This document shows, piece after piece, positions 1 through 8,564 of a stretch of 64,000 bases of DNA. How positions within the stretch are numbered: the first letter of the stretch is position 1; each line of letters starts with the position of its first letter. The notes under the pieces are model-generated. The model had not been told where the DNA came from. It did not search any database and saw only the letters and a list, made by a program, of their open reading frames with translations. A program made the position numbers and the translations under genes. Source of the DNA: CAYSCZ01 sp051155775 (GTDB lineage: Bacteria; Bacteroidota; Bacteroidia; Cytophagales; Cyclobacteriaceae); NCBI GenBank assembly GCA_051155775.1, contig DAXETV010000021.1:38625-102624 (forward strand), read 5' to 3'.

Positions 1-3000
1 GATAATGTGGCATTTATTGCCGGACCTGAAATCGAGCAATTCGCCCCACTAAGACAAGACAGGGCAGACTATTTTAAAGTTAAAAAGATAGAATCAGTCA
101 TTAGCCTGAAAGCAGAAACCCATAATTTCCCCACTACTGTTGAGCCTTTTAATGGTGCAGCTACCGGTTCCGGAGGAGAGATAAGAGATCGTATGGCAGG
201 TGGCCAGGGAAGCATCCCGCTGGCAGGAACAGCCGTTTATATGACATCGTATCCCAGAAATAATGAGGATAAAAAGTGGGAGCATAACATCAAAGCACGT
301 AACTGGTTATATCAAACTCCAACCGAAATACTAATCAAAGCTTCTAATGGTGCCAGTGACTATGGAAACAAATTTGGCCAACCGCTTATATGTGGCAGCC
401 TACTAACGTTTGAACATCAAGAAAAAAATGAAATCATTGGCTATGATAAAGTAATCATGCTGGCAGGAGGTATTGGTTTTGGAAAGCGCAAAGAAAGCCA
501 AAAGAAAACGGTTGAGAAAGGAGACGCTATCGTTCTGCTGGGTGGGGATAATTACAGGATTGGAATGGGTGGTGGGGCCGTTTCATCGGTAATAACAGGC
601 GAATATCAAAATAGAATTGAGTTAAATGCCGTTCAACGATCCAATCCAGAAATGCAAAAAAGAGTAGCCAACGCCACCAGGGCTATGACGGAGCGTGATG
701 ATAACCCAGTCATTTCTATCCATGACCACGGTGCGGGGGGACATCTTAATTGTTTTAGCGAGCTGGTGGAACAATCCGGCGGAAAAATCTACCTGGATAA
801 ACTACCCATTGGTGATCCTACATTATCAGATAAAGAAATCATATCCAATGAGTCACAGGAAAGAATGGGGGTTGCCATAAAAAATACAGATATTGGTTAC
901 CTGAGTGATGTGTCAAACCGTGAAAGGGCACCTTTTTACATCGTAGGTGAAGCCACCGGCGATCAGGCATTTACCATGCAGAATAAACATGGACAAAAAC
1001 CCATTGATTTAAAAATTGATCATTTGATAGGCTCCTCACCCAAGATAACACTTAAGGATGATACAGTTAATGAGCCTTACCAGGCAGTGGAATACTCGCG
1101 CAATAAAGTTGAGGATTACCTTAAAGATGTGCTTTCACTGGAATCTGTAGCATCCAAGGATTGGCTAACCAATAAGGTTGACCGATGCGTTACAGGTAAA
1201 GTGGCTAAGCAGCAAACCTGCGGGGAATTGCAAATTCCATTAAATAATGTAGCGGTTACCAGCCTTGACTATCAATCTAAAAACGGTGTTGCTACCTCCA
1301 TTGGTCACGCACCGGTACCTGGTTTAATTGATGCTGCTGCAGGCATTCGACTATCGATCACAGAAGCATTAACAAATCTTACCTGGGCTCCTCTAACCAA
1401 TGGATTGAAGGGTGTTTCATTATCTATGAATTGGATGTGGCCTGCAAAAAATGAAGGCGAAATCTCAAGGCTGTATAAAGCGGTAGAAGCAGCCAGTAAC
1501 TTTGCCATTAATCTTGGAATCAACATACCAACCGGCAAGGATTCCCTTTCCATGAGCCAGAAATACCCCAATGGTTCTTTCGTTAAGTCACCGGGAACTG
1601 CTATTGCATCCACTGTTGGACAGGTTTTGGATATTACCAAAATAATTGAGCCGGTTCTTCAAAAGAAGAAACAATCTTCAATTTTTTATGTGAGCCTTAA
1701 TCCCGGCTGTTATGAACTTGGGGGAAGTGCCTTTTGTCAAACCCTAAATAATATAGGCGATAAAGCACCGGATATTAAAGATGCCAACCTGGTCTTGAAA
1801 GTATTTGAAGTAGTACAATCGCTGATCAATAATAGTCATATTCTGGCGGGACATGATGTATCTTCCGGCGGTCTTGTAACCGCCCTGCTGGAAATGAATT
1901 TCCCTAACATTGATTATGGCTTACACCTTGATCTGGATGTATTAAAGGAAAAAGATTTCATCAAACTCCTGTTCAGCGAGACCCCAGCTATACTCATCCA
2001 GGCTCGGCAACCTGATGTAGTTGTTGAAGCGTTTGAAAAAGAACACATTACTATTGCTGAGATTGGACATGTAATTGAAGACCATAAAATCATTATTGAC
2101 CATGATCATGGATCCATTGCTTTTGATGTGGACCATTATCGCAGGATATGGACCAAAAGCAGTTATTTACTGGACCAGTTACAAACAGAATCGGACCATG
2201 CTGAACAGCGATGGCTAAACTTTGATAAACAAAGTTTAAGCTTCAGCTTTCCTGAATATTTCACTGGCCAAATGAGTGATTATGATTCAAAGGATAACGA
2301 TTTAGTCCCCAAAGCAGCAGTCATCCGGGAGAAAGGCGTAAATGGAGATCGGGAAATGGCATGGTGTCTTCACTATGCAGGGTTTGAAGTGAAGGATATA
2401 CATATGACAGATCTTATATCGGGCAGGGAAACATTGAATGACGTACATCTGATCGTTTTCGTAGGAGGTTTTTCCAATTCGGATGTCCTGGGATCAGCCA
2501 AAGGCTGGGCAGGTGCATTTTTATATAACCCGAAAGCTAATAAAGCATTAAAAGATTTTTATTCAAGGCATGACACCTTAAGTCTCGGGGTTTGTAATGG
2601 CTGTCAATTAATGATGGAACTTGATCTCTTATTCCCGGGAATGGCAGGTCATCCAAAAATGGGTCATAATAAATCAGGTAAATTCGAGTGTTCTTTCCTC
2701 ACTGTCGACATTCTGCCTACGCCCTCCATCATGCTAAAATCCCTGGAAGGGTCCAAACCAGGGATCTGGATAGCCCACGGAGAAGGTAGGTTTATTTTAC
2801 CCAAAGAATTACAACATAAAATAGCCATAAAATATGACTACAAGGAATATCCGGGGTGTCCTAATGGATCAGATTATCATGCTGCTGCCTTGGTATCTGA
2901 TGATGGAAGGCATCTTGCCATAATGCCACACCTTGAAAGGTCATTATATCCGTGGAATTGGCCGTATTATCCAAAATCCCGAAAAAAGGACAAAGTTAGC

Positions 3001-3054
3001 CCCTGGATCGAACCATTTGTTAATGCCAGGGAATGGATAAAATCAATAAAGTAA
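1..3054 (+). CDS. purL: Phosphoribosylformylglycinamidine synthase (partial, 5' end outside window)
   Basis: Fourth step of purine synthesis: ATP-dependent conversion of FGAR to FGAM with glutamine as nitrogen donor, in the cytoplasm. The reading frame is open from the first base (Asp-Asn-Val-Ala-Phe-Ile-Ala-Gly-Pro), so the GTG at 7 is not the true start; about 1017 residues of the usual 1200-1300 are present. Visible are the FGAM synthase ATP-binding core (LKAETHNFPTTVEPFNGAATG), the second AIRS-like half (NIPTGKDSLSMS) and the C-terminal class I glutamine amidotransferase domain with the nucleophile in LGVCNGCQ, the HGEGRF histidine and MPHLERS. This is the large single-chain type in which PurL and PurQ are fused. 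A tRNA follows 91 bases after the stop, so purL probably ends its transcript here. Confidence 0.96.
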   Translation, partial: DNVAFIAGPEIEQFAPLRQDRADYFKVKKIESVISLKAETHNFPTTVEPFNGAATGSGGEIRDRMAGGQGSIPLAGTAVYMTSYPRNNEDKKWEHNIKARNWLYQTPTEILIKASNGASDYGNKFGQPLICGSLLTFEHQEKNEIIGYDKVIMLAGGIGFGKRKESQKKTVEKGDAIVLLGGDNYRIGMGGGAVSSVITGEYQNRIELNAVQRSNPEMQKRVANATRAMTERDDNPVISIHDHGAGGHLNCFSELVEQSGGKIYLDKLPIGDPTLSDKEIISNESQERMGVAIKNTDIGYLSDVSNRERAPFYIVGEATGDQAFTMQNKHGQKPIDLKIDHLIGSSPKITLKDDTVNEPYQAVEYSRNKVEDYLKDVLSLESVASKDWLTNKVDRCVTGKVAKQQTCGELQIPLNNVAVTSLDYQSKNGVATSIGHAPVPGLIDAAAGIRLSITEALTNLTWAPLTNGLKGVSLSMNWMWPAKNEGEISRLYKAVEAASNFAINLGINIPTGKDSLSMSQKYPNGSFVKSPGTAIASTVGQVLDITKIIEPVLQKKKQSSIFYVSLNPGCYELGGSAFCQTLNNIGDKAPDIKDANLVLKVFEVVQSLINNSHILAGHDVSSGGLVTALLEMNFPNIDYGLHLDLDVLKEKDFIKLLFSETPAILIQARQPDVVVEAFEKEHITIAEIGHVIEDHKIIIDHDHGSIAFDVDHYRRIWTKSSYLLDQLQTESDHAEQRWLNFDKQSLSFSFPEYFTGQMSDYDSKDNDLVPKAAVIREKGVNGDREMAWCLHYAGFEVKDIHMTDLISGRETLNDVHLIVFVGGFSNSDVLGSAKGWAGAFLYNPKANKALKDFYSRHDTLSLGVCNGCQLMMELDLLFPGMAGHPKMGHNKSGKFECSFLTVDILPTPSIMLKSLEGSKPGIWIAHGEGRFILPKELQHKIAIKYDYKEYPGCPNGSDYHAAALVSDDGRHLAIMPHLERSLYPWNWPYYPKSRKKDKVSPWIEPFVNAREWIKSIK

Positions 3055-3113
3055 ACCAATAGCTGATAGACCTAAGGTTTTGAAATAATATTTTAGAATT
3101 AGAAAATAAATTC

Positions 3114-3121
3114 TACTTTTG
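3114..3121 (+). promoter_or_regulatory. Candidate -7 box for tRNA-Gln
   Basis: TACTTTTG matches the Bacteroidota -7 consensus TAnnTTTG and lies 24 bases upstream of the mature tRNA 5' end. A clear -33 TTTG is not present at the expected spacing (TTTA is the nearest), so this is a motif-level prediction only. Confidence 0.4.
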
Positions 3122-3145
3122 TAGCCCGATTTCGAGCAGTGAGAT

Positions 3146-3218
3146 TGTCCGATGGTGTAACTGGCAACACGTCTGGTTTTGGTCCAGAAGAGTCTAGGTT
3201 CGAGCCCTAGTCGGACAA
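3146..3218 (+). tRNA. tRNA-Gln (anticodon TTG)
   Basis: A 73-base cloverleaf. The acceptor stem TGTCCGA (3146-3152) pairs perfectly with TCGGACA (3211-3217), with discriminator A at 3218. The anticodon stem TCTGG/CCAGA encloses the seven-base loop TTTTGGT, giving anticodon TTG for glutamine. The T arm contains the GGTTCGAGCCC signature. The 3' CCA is not encoded (A-C-A follows the stem). It lies between purL and prs and is followed at once by a hairpin terminator. Confidence 0.96.
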
Positions 3219-3227
3219 CATTATCGG

Positions 3228-3260
3228 TCCCGGTCTTAATAGGCCGGGATATTTTATTTT
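3228..3260 (+). terminator. Terminator after tRNA-Gln
   Basis: Stem TCCCGG (3228-3233) pairs with CCGGGA (3244-3249) around a ten-base loop, followed by the T-rich tract TATTTTATTTT. It separates the tRNA from prs. Confidence 0.7.
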
Positions 3261-3275
3261 AATAGGATAATTTAA

Positions 3276-4205
3276 ATGTCATCGGTAAAAATATTTTCAG
3301 GACAAGGATCGAGAGATTTAGCCGAAAAAATTGCGCAAGCGTACGGCAAGCCACTGGGCATGAGTTCTTACAAAAGGTTTAAAGATGGAGAAATTCACTT
3401 TTCCTATGATGAATCAGTCAGGGGATGCGATCTATTTATTATTCAATCGACTATCCCTCCTGCTGATAACCTCTTTGAACTCCTGCTGATGATAGATGCA
3501 GCGAGAAGAGCCAGTGCCAAGTATGTGACCGTTGTTGTCCCTTATTTCGGATATGCCCGGCAAGACCGCAAAGATAAACCCAGGGTTGCCATTGCCGCAA
3601 AGCTTGTGGCTAACCTGCTTTCTGCGGCAGGCGCAAACCGAATAATGACCTGCGACTTGCATGCCGGTCAAATACAGGGTTTTTTTGATATACCCGTTGA
3701 CCACCTGGATGGTTCTTATATTTTTATTCCTTATATCAAAGCTCATAACTTCAACAATCTTGTGTTTGCATCTCCTGATGTTGGAGGCACTACCAGAACC
3801 AGGGCCTATGCAAAATATTTTGAAGCCGAAATGGTTGTGTGTGATAAACACAGAAAAAGAGCTAATGAAATTGCATCCATGCAGGTGATTGGTGATGTTA
3901 AAGATCGTGACGTTGTTCTGGTTGATGATATTATTGATACGGCAGGCACTATGGCCAGGGCTGCAGACATCATCAAAGAAAAGGGTGCCAAGTCAGTCCG
4001 GGCAGTTTGTACACATGCCGTTTTATCTGGAAATGCTTATGAAAATATTAATAATTCCTCACTCAAAGAGTTAGTAGTAACGGATACTATAGCAAACATA
4101 CAGGCTAATGAAAAAATAAAAATCATTTCTGTGGCCGGACTTTTTGCCAAAGGCATAAGAAAAGTTCATGATCATGAATCAATTAGTTCACTATTTATAA
4201 ATTAA
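3276..4205 (+). CDS. prs: Ribose-phosphate pyrophosphokinase
   Basis: Makes PRPP from ribose 5-phosphate and ATP, feeding purine, pyrimidine, NAD, His and Trp synthesis; cytoplasmic. The 309 residues fit the class I bacterial enzyme (about 310-320). It has the N-terminal SGQGSRDLAEKIA stretch, the catalytic region VVVPYFGYARQDRKDK, MTCDLHAGQIQGFF and the PRPP-binding loop VVLVDDIIDTAGTM near residue 215. The ATG at 3276 begins the conserved N-terminus directly. rplY follows after 12 bases, suggesting a joint transcript prs-rplY, and purL nearby draws on the same PRPP pool. Confidence 0.97.
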   Translation: MSSVKIFSGQGSRDLAEKIAQAYGKPLGMSSYKRFKDGEIHFSYDESVRGCDLFIIQSTIPPADNLFELLLMIDAARRASAKYVTVVVPYFGYARQDRKDKPRVAIAAKLVANLLSAAGANRIMTCDLHAGQIQGFFDIPVDHLDGSYIFIPYIKAHNFNNLVFASPDVGGTTRTRAYAKYFEAEMVVCDKHRKRANEIASMQVIGDVKDRDVVLVDDIIDTAGTMARAADIIKEKGAKSVRAVCTHAVLSGNAYENINNSSLKELVVTDTIANIQANEKIKIISVAGLFAKGIRKVHDHESISSLFIN

Positions 4206-4217
4206 AATAATATCATT

Positions 4218-4808
4218 ATGAAAACGCATGAGATTATAGGGTATAAAAGAGCAAATCTCGGCAAGTCCGAATCCAAAAGACTCAGAGCGGAGGGTAACGT
4301 GCCTTGTGTATTGTATGGAGGAGAGCATCAAGTCCATTTTTATGCGCCAATGATCCTGTTCAGGGACCTGGTATATACTTCAGAAATTCATTTTGTGGAG
4401 TTAAATATCGAAGGTGATATATACAAATGTATTCTTCAGGATATTCAATTTCACCCTGTAAGCGAGGTTATTTTGCATGCTGATTTTCTTTTATTAAGAG
4501 ATGACAGGCTGATCAAAATGAACGTTCCAATTAAGCTTCATGGCAATGCGCCGGGTGTAATCAAAGGTGGTAAGGTTGTAATGAAATTAAGATACCTGAC
4601 CATCAAAGCTTTACCGGATAATATGCCTGAATATCTGGATGTTGACATCAGCAAACTTGAACTGGGTAAAAGTATTAAAGTTGGTGAAATAGAACCCAAG
4701 GATTATCAGATACTCAATAATGAATTGGTTTCCATTGTTTCTGTGGAAGTGCCTCGCGCAATGAGGGGTAAAACTGAAGAAGAGCAAGCTGAAGAAGCTG
4801 AAGCTTAA
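4218..4808 (+). CDS. rplY: 50S ribosomal protein L25/general stress protein Ctc
   Basis: Binds 5S rRNA in the large subunit. The 196 residues match the long Ctc/TL5 form, with an N-terminal L25 domain (about 1-95; LGKSESKRLRAEGNVPCVLYGG) and a C-terminal L25 beta domain (about 98-180; the VPIKLHGNAPGVIKGG stretch is typical). An acidic Glu/Ala tail closes the protein. It starts 12 bases after prs and is followed by a terminator and then pth, the common bacterial order prs-ctc-pth. Confidence 0.95.
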   Translation: MKTHEIIGYKRANLGKSESKRLRAEGNVPCVLYGGEHQVHFYAPMILFRDLVYTSEIHFVELNIEGDIYKCILQDIQFHPVSEVILHADFLLLRDDRLIKMNVPIKLHGNAPGVIKGGKVVMKLRYLTIKALPDNMPEYLDVDISKLELGKSIKVGEIEPKDYQILNNELVSIVSVEVPRAMRGKTEEEQAEEAEA

Positions 4809-4823
4809 TATCATTTCAACAAC

Positions 4824-4892
4824 ATGCCTCAATCGTTAACCAGCGCGCCTCCTGAACTTATTTCGGGATTTGTCTGTTGAGGCATTTTTTTT
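4824..4892 (+). terminator. Two-level terminator between rplY and pth
   Basis: The outer stem ATGCCTCAA (4824-4832) pairs perfectly with TTGAGGCAT (4877-4885) and is followed by a run of eight T. Inside the 44-base loop a second hairpin forms: TCCTGAA (4850-4856) with TTCGGGA (4862-4868). The pth start lies 17 bases after the stem, so the structure could also attenuate transcription of pth. Confidence 0.75.
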
Positions 4893-4901
4893 ATATTAAT
4901 C

Positions 4902-5462
4902 ATGAAGTATCTCATTGCCGGGTTAGGCAACATTGGTAGGGAATATGAGCTAACCAGACACAATGTGGGCTTTTTGGTACTTGACCAACTGGCAGATAAA
5001 TTTGATGGGGATTTTAAGCTGGATAAGCAAGGCAGCAGGTGTGAGATCAAACACAAAGGAAGAAGCCTACACCTTTTAAAACCAACCACTTACATGAATC
5101 TCAGTGGAAAAGCTGTTCAGTATTGGCTCAGTCAACTTAAGTTATCTAAAGATAAATTATTGGTGGTAACAGATGACATTGCCTTACCATTTGGTAAGCT
5201 ACGCATACGTTTGAAAGGGAGCAATGCCGGACATAATGGCTTAAAAAACATCGAAGATGTCACAGGAGGCAATGATTACCCCCGGCTAAAGTTTGGCATT
5301 GGTGATAACTTTCACAAGGGTCAACAGGTTGATTATGTATTGAGCAACTTTAATCAGCAAGAAATGAATGATTTAAAAGTATATTTAGATAAAGCAGTTG
5401 ACATGATTCTTTCCTTCTCAACTATTGGTGCTCAAAGAACCATGAATCAGTATAACGATTAA
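4902..5462 (+). CDS. pth: Peptidyl-tRNA hydrolase
   Basis: Releases peptides from peptidyl-tRNA that has dropped off ribosomes. The 186 residues fit the bacterial Pth family. Family motifs are clear: GLGNIGREYELTRHNVGF at the N-terminus with the catalytic His of the TRHNVG motif, KPTTYMNLSG, and DDIALPFGKLRIR followed by GSNAGHNGLKNI. The ATG at 4902 precedes the first beta strand. The gene is five bases upstream of the peroxiredoxin gene and probably cotranscribed with it. Confidence 0.96.
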   Translation: MKYLIAGLGNIGREYELTRHNVGFLVLDQLADKFDGDFKLDKQGSRCEIKHKGRSLHLLKPTTYMNLSGKAVQYWLSQLKLSKDKLLVVTDDIALPFGKLRIRLKGSNAGHNGLKNIEDVTGGNDYPRLKFGIGDNFHKGQQVDYVLSNFNQQEMNDLKVYLDKAVDMILSFSTIGAQRTMNQYND

Positions 5463-5467
5463 AAATT

Positions 5468-5926
5468 ATGCCAGTAAAAGTCGGTGACAAAGCACCTAAT
5501 TTCAAACTTAAAAATAGTCAGGGACAAACATTTGAGCTCACCAGCCTGATCGGTAAGAAAGTTATAGTACTGTATTTCTATCCGAAGGACTTTACCCCAG
5601 GATGTACAGCTGAAGCTTGTAGTTTTAGGGACAAATACCAAGACTTCATAGAAGCAGGTGCAGAGGTGATTGGTATTAGCAGTGATTCATCTTCTTCACA
5701 CAGCAGGTTTAAAAGCAAGCATGACCTCAATTTTATCCTTTTAAGTGATGTCAACAAAAAGGTTGAAAAACTATATGATGTCCCCAGAAGTTTGTTGGGA
5801 TTGTTGCCCGGACGCGTTACTTACATCATAGGAAAGGACGGTAGGGTAAAACATATCTTTAATTCACAGTTCAATGCTACCCAACACGTAAATGAAGCCA
5901 TGAAGGTCGTGAAGCGGTTGAGGTGA
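5468..5926 (+). CDS. bcp: Thioredoxin-dependent peroxiredoxin, Bcp type
   Basis: Reduces hydrogen peroxide and organic hydroperoxides at thioredoxin's expense; cytoplasmic, with no signal peptide. The 152 residues carry an AhpC/TSA thioredoxin fold: KVGDKAPNFKLKNSQGQ at the start, the active site FTPGCTAEACSFRD with peroxidatic Cys and the resolving Cys five residues later (the 2-Cys BCP arrangement), then GISSDSSSSHSRFKSKH and VTYIIGKDGRVKHIF. It lies five bases behind pth. The 246 bases after it hold no gene or structure that I can name. Confidence 0.93.
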   Translation: MPVKVGDKAPNFKLKNSQGQTFELTSLIGKKVIVLYFYPKDFTPGCTAEACSFRDKYQDFIEAGAEVIGISSDSSSSHSRFKSKHDLNFILLSDVNKKVEKLYDVPRSLLGLLPGRVTYIIGKDGRVKHIFNSQFNATQHVNEAMKVVKRLR

Positions 5927-6172
5927 TGGATTGAAATTCAACATGTGCTATGATATTCTTTAAACGTAGCCTTATCATAGTTTGAGCCTAAAGCATCGGA
6001 AGCTCATAATACCTCTTCAGTACTTAAAAATTCATATGATTCTCCATTAATCAACCTAATTAGGTTTATAAGCCATAGGATAACTGATCTTTTGTAAAGG
6101 CTGTAAGCGCGGATTTTCATGGGAATTTGGCTGATCATCTTCTGCTGGATCGATCGTTTGAAAATATAAAAA

Positions 6173-6943
6173 ATGAATAATATTAAAATGACGAAATGGA
6201 AGCCTGAACTTTATAATGACAAACATTCTTATGTATATGACTATGGAGAAAACCTCATAAAGCTGCTTGACATAAAAGCGAGTGAAAGAATACTGGACTT
6301 AGGATGCGGCTCTGGACAATTAACCTTTAAAATAAGCAAACTTGCGAAGGAAACAGTTGGAATTGATAAATCAGGCGAAATGATTGCTGACGCTAAATCA
6401 AAATTCCCGGGGATAGAATTTCAAGTTGCAGATGCGAGTAACTTCAAATTTGATAAAAAATTTGATTCGATATTTTCTAATGCAGCACTTCATTGGGTAA
6501 AAGATTATAAAAATGCCATTAAGTGTATGTATGAGCATTTGAACCAAGGCGGTAAAATCGTTGTCGAGTTTGGAGGTAAAGGAAATGTTCAAACAATTGT
6601 CAATCAATTACGAAGCGCTCTGCGAAACAAAGGATATGTCAAACAATCAGATTTAGACTTATGGTACTTCCCATCAATCGGAGAATATTCCAGCGAACTT
6701 GAAGCGGCAGGATTTAGGGTTGTCTTTGCAGAGCATTTTGACAGGCCAACTGAACTTGCAGACGAAAATTCTGGTATAAAGGATTGGATTTCAATGTTTG
6801 CAGAAAAGTTTTTCAGCGGGGTTTCTGAAAACCACATGGAGGAAATTAAGAGGGTCGTACAGGAGAACGTAAAGGAGAAATGCTTAATTAATGGAAAATG
6901 GATTGCAGATTATAAAAGATTAAGAGTAATTGCAGTCAAGTGA
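6173..6943 (+). CDS. Class I SAM-dependent methyltransferase
   Basis: A 256-residue Rossmann-fold methyltransferase. Motif I is ILDLGCGSGQLTF (about residues 39-51), followed by the acidic SAM ribose binder in TVGIDKSGEMI and the motif II/III region FQVADASNFKF and FDSIFSNAALHWV. The pattern, including SNAALHWVKDYKNAI, resembles the trans-aconitate 2-methyltransferase (Tam)/MenG-like group, but the substrate cannot be deduced. Start choice is ATG 6173; a second ATG nine bases further on is possible. It stands alone between intergenic stretches of about 250 and 155 bases, so it is probably monocistronic. Confidence 0.85.
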   Translation: MNNIKMTKWKPELYNDKHSYVYDYGENLIKLLDIKASERILDLGCGSGQLTFKISKLAKETVGIDKSGEMIADAKSKFPGIEFQVADASNFKFDKKFDSIFSNAALHWVKDYKNAIKCMYEHLNQGGKIVVEFGGKGNVQTIVNQLRSALRNKGYVKQSDLDLWYFPSIGEYSSELEAAGFRVVFAEHFDRPTELADENSGIKDWISMFAEKFFSGVSENHMEEIKRVVQENVKEKCLINGKWIADYKRLRVIAVK

Positions 6944-7098
6944 ATTTAAACGCATTTTAATTTAAAAATTGTTGAATTAAATCCCCTTTAGTAAGAGGAT
7001 CCCGCTAAGACTATTTGACATTAACCTTCATAAGTCACCCCATTATTTTATTCCTTTAAGGTTCTGCTTATCTTTCAGATTATATTAATGAATGATTT

Positions 7099-7989
7099 AT
7101 GCGCTTAAGATTGCACACTATTGCCTTATTGATTCTATCATCCCAAACCAACTATGCCCAGCAGGACATCTCTGATGTGGAAATTAAGACTACCCAAATT
7201 GCCGATAACCTACACATGCTGGAAGGAAGGGGTGGAAACATTGGATTGCTCATAGGTGAAGATGGCGTATTGATGGTGGACACCCAGTATGCAGGCCTTA
7301 CTCCCAAGATCAATGATGCCGTAAAAAAGCTAACCGATGACAATATAACCTACGTGATCAACACCCACTGGCATAGTGACCATGTTGGGGGGAATGAAAA
7401 TTATGGAAAAGCAGGCGCTATCATCGTAGCGCACGAAAATACCAGAAAACGCATAAGTACCAGTCAGTTTATGAAACACTTTCAAAGGCAAGTAGAACCC
7501 AAGCCAGCGGAAGCATGGCCCGTCATTACATTCACCCGGGATATTACCTTTCATTTCAATGGGGAAGAAGTCCGCGTGATCCACGTCGATGACGCCCATA
7601 CAGATGGTGATGCCTTGATCTATTTCAAAAATGCCAATGTCATCCACACCGGTGACGCTTTTGTCCGTTATGGTTTCCCTTTTATTGATGTTTCAGCGGG
7701 TGGTACCATTGATGGGATCATCGAAGCACAAGATCAAATTCTTTTCCTGATGGACGATAACACCACATTAATCCCCGGCCATGGTCAGCCGGCAAGGAAA
7801 GAAGCAGTGGAAGAATTTAAAGACATGTTGGAGAAATCCAGAAAAAAGGTGAAAAAGCAGAAAGAGAAAGGACGCTCTTTAAATGAAGTACTCTCTAAGG
7901 ATCCTTTAAAAAAATTCAGAGTAGACTGGGAAGGTGATTTTATTGATGCCAATACCTTTGTAACTTTCATCTACGAAACAATCGAATAA
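7099..7989 (+). CDS. Exported metallo-beta-lactamase-fold hydrolase
   Basis: A 296-residue MBL-fold hydrolase exported to the periplasm: the N-terminus MRLRLHTIALLILSSQTNYA-QQD reads as a cleavable signal peptide. Zinc ligands are visible in HWHSDHVGG, HVDDAHTDGDALIYF, VIHTGDAF and LIPGHGQP. The layout resembles the periplasmic group annotated as MBL-fold or subclass B-like hydrolases, whose members act on varied esters and lactams; the substrate is not predictable. The C-terminus (about 250-296) is Lys-rich and helical. It converges on the YHS gene with no base between the two stop codons. Confidence 0.87.
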   Translation: MRLRLHTIALLILSSQTNYAQQDISDVEIKTTQIADNLHMLEGRGGNIGLLIGEDGVLMVDTQYAGLTPKINDAVKKLTDDNITYVINTHWHSDHVGGNENYGKAGAIIVAHENTRKRISTSQFMKHFQRQVEPKPAEAWPVITFTRDITFHFNGEEVRVIHVDDAHTDGDALIYFKNANVIHTGDAFVRYGFPFIDVSAGGTIDGIIEAQDQILFLMDDNTTLIPGHGQPARKEAVEEFKDMLEKSRKKVKKQKEKGRSLNEVLSKDPLKKFRVDWEGDFIDANTFVTFIYETIE

Positions 7990-8436
7990 TTATTCTTCGA
8001 AAAAATCCTGGTACTTCATATCTGCACTGACCAGGTTCTTCATCGGGTCTTTATTCCAATGGGTAAGGCCATTAAAAAAAGCCCGAACCTGAAAAAACAA
8101 CAACCTACCATCCTGGATTTTATAAAGCTCGTAGTTTGGCAGGATAAATAATCCATCTACCATAGCTATGGCACACCAACCACCATAGGCGGGAAAGTAT
8201 CGGCCAGGGTTGGCTTTAAATTTCTTTAAGTTCTCTTCCGATGAAAAGTACAAATTCACGCCTTCATGATAAGTCTGAAATTGCTCACTACCAGGTACCA
8301 CCTTATCACTAAAATATTTAATCAAATCATTACCGTCAAAGGCCAGTTGCCCCTGCATGAAAGGAATGGCATCCTGGGCACTCAGACTACAAAAACATGC
8401 AAAAAGAATGATTGATAATATGAATCTCATGATCAA
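7990..8436 (-). CDS. Exported YHS-domain protein
   Basis: A 148-residue protein with a signal peptide (IMRFILSIILFACFCSLSAQ) and a YHS domain, a small putative metal-binding module, in the middle: VNLYFSSEENLKKFKANPGRY followed by FPAYGGWCAIAM. The family is frequent in Bacteroidota as a small periplasmic protein; YHS domains are linked to copper or other metals, but no role is established for this class. It converges with the hydrolase gene. A start at the second Met is equally possible. Confidence 0.8.
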   Translation of the reverse strand: MIMRFILSIILFACFCSLSAQDAIPFMQGQLAFDGNDLIKYFSDKVVPGSEQFQTYHEGVNLYFSSEENLKKFKANPGRYFPAYGGWCAIAMVDGLFILPNYELYKIQDGRLLFFQVRAFFNGLTHWNKDPMKNLVSADMKYQDFFEE

Positions 8437-8564
8437 TGGTTAACTAGAAAAAACACCTTAAATTACGATATAAAATTAAAAAGAGATCTGTTCCTTTTAT
8501 TGAAATAAATAGTTTTTGGAAGATTTTTACCTTACTAAGATCTCAGTACTAACATTTACCCATC

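Noticed and set aside
1305..1640. 111-residue minus-strand frame inside purL
   Set aside because: It lies opposite strongly conserved purL coding sequence and is explained as a shadow of that gene.
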